Shown here piece after piece: positions 5,827-7,672 of a stretch of DNA of 7,672 nucleotides. How positions within the stretch are numbered: position 1 is the first letter of the stretch; each line of letters starts with the position of its first letter. The notes under the pieces are model-generated. The model did no database searches. It was not told where the DNA came from and saw only the letters and a list, made by a program, of their open reading frames with translations. This stretch comes from an uncultured Clostridia bacterium (GTDB taxonomy: Bacteria > Bacillota > Clostridia > Oscillospirales > CAG-272): NCBI GenBank assembly GCA_947624945.1, contig CANQMJ010000118.1:1-7672 (forward strand), read 5' to 3'. Position numbers and translations under genes: made by a program.

Positions 5827-5904
5827 TATATTTTATCAAACCGCGTGGGAATATCAATCATCGCGTTTTTGAGTTTTTGCAACGTAAAGTTGAGACGTAA
5901 ATGC
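5827..5904. repeat. 78-bp promoter repeat, copy B (partner 3960-4037)
   Basis: Second copy of the direct repeat, 1867 bp from copy A. It carries the promoter of the ABC exporter. Its four differences from copy A leave both the -35 and the -10 unchanged, but break one arm of the palindromic box. Identity ends abruptly at both edges. Confidence 0.93.
5830..5857 (-). promoter_or_regulatory. Promoter of the ABC exporter gene
   Basis: On the minus strand: TTGATA (5857-5852), a 16-base spacer and TAAAAT (5835-5830), the same as in copy A. The expected start is near 5823, giving a leader of about 60 bases before ATG 5763. Confidence 0.7.
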
Positions 5905-5926
5905 GCGGCTGCGGCGGCACGGGGAG

Positions 5927-5955
5927 TTGATTTATTCACGTTCGGGTGGTACAAT
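5927..5955 (+). promoter_or_regulatory. Promoter of the hypothetical gene at 6017
   Basis: TTGATT (5927-5932), a 17-base spacer and TACAAT (5950-5955) are a good sigma-A match. The start would be near 5962, giving a leader of about 55 bases. It faces away from the ABC promoter, with about 70 bases between the two -35 boxes. Confidence 0.7.
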
Positions 5956-6016
5956 GTTAAACGTCGAGCATGCGGACGCTTGATAAACAGGAGTTTTCGA
6001 CAAGGAGAGAGCAAAC

Positions 6017-6526
6017 GTGAAAATAGAAATATACCCGTTAGATAAAATAGTGATCGACGGCGTTCCCGTCTATTTGGGAATGAAACAGTCCGACGTCGAG
6101 GCAGCGATCGGCAAGGGGCAGCTTGCGGGGAAACGGTATTATTACTATAACAGCGATATGGCGATAGATTACGATGCGGACAAAAATGTCGAATTCATTG
6201 AGTTTTTGGGAGGCGTCGACGGCTTTTTGCGTCCGGTCATATACGGTGTTTCCGCGTTTGATGCTCATGCGGACGAGTTGACCGAGCTGCTGCGGCAAAA
6301 AAGCGGCGGTGAAGTAAACGATACGGAGAGGGGACATTCGCTTGAATTTCCGAGTATCGGCGTAGGCGTATATCGGGAAATACTGCCGTCCGATGTGGCG
6401 GAAACTATAGAGGAAATGAAGGCCGATGGCATCTCCGTCGAAAATAACGAAGACATCGCCAAGGATATTCGAAGAGCCGACCATTTGTCGACTATCGGGA
6501 TAGGCATCGCCGATTACTACCGATAA
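6017..6526 (+). CDS. Conserved-type hypothetical protein, 169 residues
   Basis: Function not recognised. The start is GTG 6017, with AAGGAG 9 bases upstream (6002-6007) and a clear promoter. The protein is soluble and acidic, with no signal peptide, membrane segment or cysteine. It opens with a short beta strand and DGVPVYLGMKQSDVEAAIG, resembling the LGM-x-x-x-x-V-x-x-x-(I/L)-G turn-helix found in several small beta-rich bacterial families. Then come YYYYNSDMAIDYD and VEFIEFLGG, probably paired strands. A second similar half may follow: ADELTELLRQK, then HSLEFPSIGVGVYRE. Such proteins occur in Bacillota, at times near secreted toxins as presumed immunity proteins; that link is unproven here. 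It is divergent from the ABC exporter and convergent with a surface protein, and forms its own transcription unit. Confidence 0.85.
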   Translation: MKIEIYPLDKIVIDGVPVYLGMKQSDVEAAIGKGQLAGKRYYYYNSDMAIDYDADKNVEFIEFLGGVDGFLRPVIYGVSAFDAHADELTELLRQKSGGEVNDTERGHSLEFPSIGVGVYREILPSDVAETIEEMKADGISVENNEDIAKDIRRADHLSTIGIGIADYYR

Positions 6527-6583
6527 ACCTTTCATCTTTCAGCGGAGTTTTCGGAACGCGGTAAACCGTTTATTTCACATAAA

Positions 6584-6609
6584 AAAAGGACGGCGAACGC
6601 CGTCCTTTT
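6584..6609. terminator. Bidirectional rho-independent terminator
   Basis: AAAAGGACGGC (6584-6594), loop GAAC, GCCGTCCTTTT (6599-6609). It sits between two convergent genes, 57 bases after the hypothetical gene and 23 bases beyond the surface-protein stop. It has the same core stem as the terminators at 2871 and 4046. Confidence 0.92.
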
Positions 6610-6632
6610 CTATACCGTTTTTACTGCACACT

Positions 6633-7672
6633 TTATTTCCGCTTGCGGCGTACGACATATGCGCACGCGAGCGCGCACGCTGCCGCGGCAAGCGATGCTG
6701 CCGGAGTCGACGCAGATCCGCATCCCTTGGAGGACGCCGCCTGCGGCGCTGTTTCAGCCTGCGGCGATGTGGTGACAGGCTCCGTCACGACCGGCTCGGT
6801 CACTACGGGTTCCTCCGTCACCGGTTCCGTTTCGACGGGCGGCACGTAGTCGATCTCGTGCGGCTCGAGGTAGTAGTCGCGGGAGCGCGTCTTCTGCGTC
6901 GTGTTGAGTAAGAACCACGTCGGCGCGTCCTCGACGGGCGCCAGCATAAGCGGCGCGCCGTCCTTCGCGAGGCTGTCATGCGCGAGCGCGGTGCCGTACT
7001 TGACGTTTATGAGATGTCCCGCGTACGGATTCGCCGATGTGGGAACTGTGACGAAGCGCCACTTCTGCGCGTCGTCTGACGTCTTGAGGCGCTGTCCGAC
7101 CGTTACCGTGTTCTCGTCCTTCACCGTCAGCGCCGCGCTGCCGTCCATCGACGACAGACATATCGTGCCGTCGTCGTTGCGCGTCACGCGCCACGGACCG
7201 TTTATCATCGATGCGGCGTCACCGTCGGTGCCGTACGGCGTCCACAGGCACAGGTCGTTCTGCGGCTTCGACGAGTCGGCGGCGTATCTGTCGACCTGCC
7301 ATATCGAGCCGCGCGCGGACGTTTCAAGTCTGAACACGTCCGTTCTGAGGCTGTCCTCTCTGCACGCCGCGCGGTTATATACGGGCGGGTCTATCTTGCC
7401 GCCGTGATAGTTGTCCGGCGACGGCTCGTCCCACGGCGACGGCAGCGTCATGTCGGCGGGAAGTATCGTCTTGAAGAAGTCGTACGTCATCGGGTCGTAC
7501 TCCTCCATCTCGGCGCGCGTGTTGATGGGGCAGCGCGTGCCGTCGTTCCAGCTCGACACGTCGTCCATGTTGTTGAACCATATCGCGCACATAGTGGCGA
7601 AGAACTCGTCCGAATTCGATATCGCGTACGTGTTCGGCCACAGTCCCGCCTCGAGCGCGATGCTCGAAAACG
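6633..7672 (-). CDS. Surface protein: peptidase-like end, ricin-type beta-trefoil, TEP linker, C-terminal anchor (5' end outside window)
   Basis: The last 345 residues of a larger exported protein; the reading frame is open to the window edge, so ATG 7592 is not the start. The first part has YAISNSDEFFATMCAIWF, then PINTRAEMEEYDP. An N-x-x-E-F-F-A pattern followed by such a segment resembles the third-zinc-ligand helix of gluzincin metallopeptidases; the needed HExxH would be upstream, so this is tentative. The middle resembles a ricin-type beta-trefoil, with QxW at QKWRF (7053-7070) and a second W-containing repeat at PTWFLL. A linker with repeated TEPV units (6767-6840) would cross the cell wall. 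The end is KGCGS, a hydrophobic stretch, then RRKRK, a membrane or sorting tail. A glycan-binding cell-surface protease is a fair guess; lectin-only adhesin is the alternative. Confidence 0.8.
   Translation of the reverse strand, partial: FSSIALEAGLWPNTYAISNSDEFFATMCAIWFNNMDDVSSWNDGTRCPINTRAEMEEYDPMTYDFFKTILPADMTLPSPWDEPSPDNYHGGKIDPPVYNRAACREDSLRTDVFRLETSARGSIWQVDRYAADSSKPQNDLCLWTPYGTDGDAASMINGPWRVTRNDDGTICLSSMDGSAALTVKDENTVTVGQRLKTSDDAQKWRFVTVPTSANPYAGHLINVKYGTALAHDSLAKDGAPLMLAPVEDAPTWFLLNTTQKTRSRDYYLEPHEIDYVPPVETEPVTEEPVVTEPVVTEPVTTSPQAETAPQAASSKGCGSASTPAASLAAAACALACAYVVRRKRK
6636..6728 (-). other. C-terminal KGCGS / hydrophobic / RRKRK tail
   Basis: The last 31 residues of the surface protein: KGCGS (6728-6714), about 20 Ala/Leu/Val-rich residues and RRKRK before the stop. 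This three-part layout is like known C-terminal sorting signals (LPXTG, PEP-CTERM, Synergist-CTERM) but has no LPXTG. The Cys could be processed or linked; that is inference. Confidence 0.65.
6767..6840 (-). repeat. TEPV-repeat linker coding region
   Basis: Encodes a run of T/V-E-P-V units between the beta-trefoil and the tail. Low-complexity Thr/Glu/Pro linkers of this type span the cell wall in Gram-positive surface proteins and may be O-glycosylated. Such DNA repeats often vary in copy number. Confidence 0.75.

Noticed and set aside
3960..5904. The 78-bp repeats as ends of a transposon carrying the ABC gene
   Set aside because: The copies are in direct, not inverted, orientation, no transposase is present, and each copy contains a working-looking promoter for the adjacent gene.

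Overview
The window looks like chromosomal or metagenomic DNA from a GC-rich member of the Clostridia (Bacillota), perhaps a gut Oscillospirales- or Christensenellales-type lineage. This is inferred from strong AAGGAG/GGAGG ribosome sites, sigma-A-type promoters, a ROK glucokinase-like gene, an XRE-TPR regulator, and a surface protein ending in KGCGS, a hydrophobic stretch and RRKRK. No phage, transposase, CRISPR, tRNA or rRNA was seen.

Left part (1-2898). A cysteine desulfurase runs leftward out of the window, starting at a TTG at 844. It is divergent from a rightward cluster of an HxlR-type regulator with an unusual cysteine-rich N-terminal extension (991-1428), an overlapping ROK sugar kinase (1418-2401) and a GNAT acetyltransferase (2425-2808). 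The divergent promoters share a perfect inverted repeat (919-939) covering both -10 regions, a natural place for the regulator to control both directions. The first 47 bases are an exact inverted copy of bases 325-371 of the same desulfurase gene, probably a contig-end chimera, so the 3' end of that gene should not be trusted.

Middle part (2871-5904). An XRE-type helix-turn-helix protein with a TPR-like C-terminal region (2899-3915) and a single-gene ABC exporter (4126-5763) both run leftward. Each starts from its own copy of a 78-bp promoter module (3960-4037 and 5827-5904; 74 of 78 bases identical), so the regulator and transporter appear to be expressed in parallel. A further perfect palindrome at the predicted start site exists only in front of the regulator.

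Right part (5905-7672). A rightward gene for a 169-residue conserved-type hypothetical protein (6017-6526) has a clear promoter and a GTG start. It is convergent with the C-terminal part of a large surface protein (6633-7672, N-terminus outside the window). That protein has a possible metallopeptidase end, a ricin-type beta-trefoil, a TEP-rich linker and a C-terminal membrane/sorting tail.

Three terminators (2871-2898, 4040-4088, 6584-6609) share the same GGACGGC/GCCGTCC stem with A/T flanks but have different loops. This suggests a standard bidirectional terminator family in this genome.
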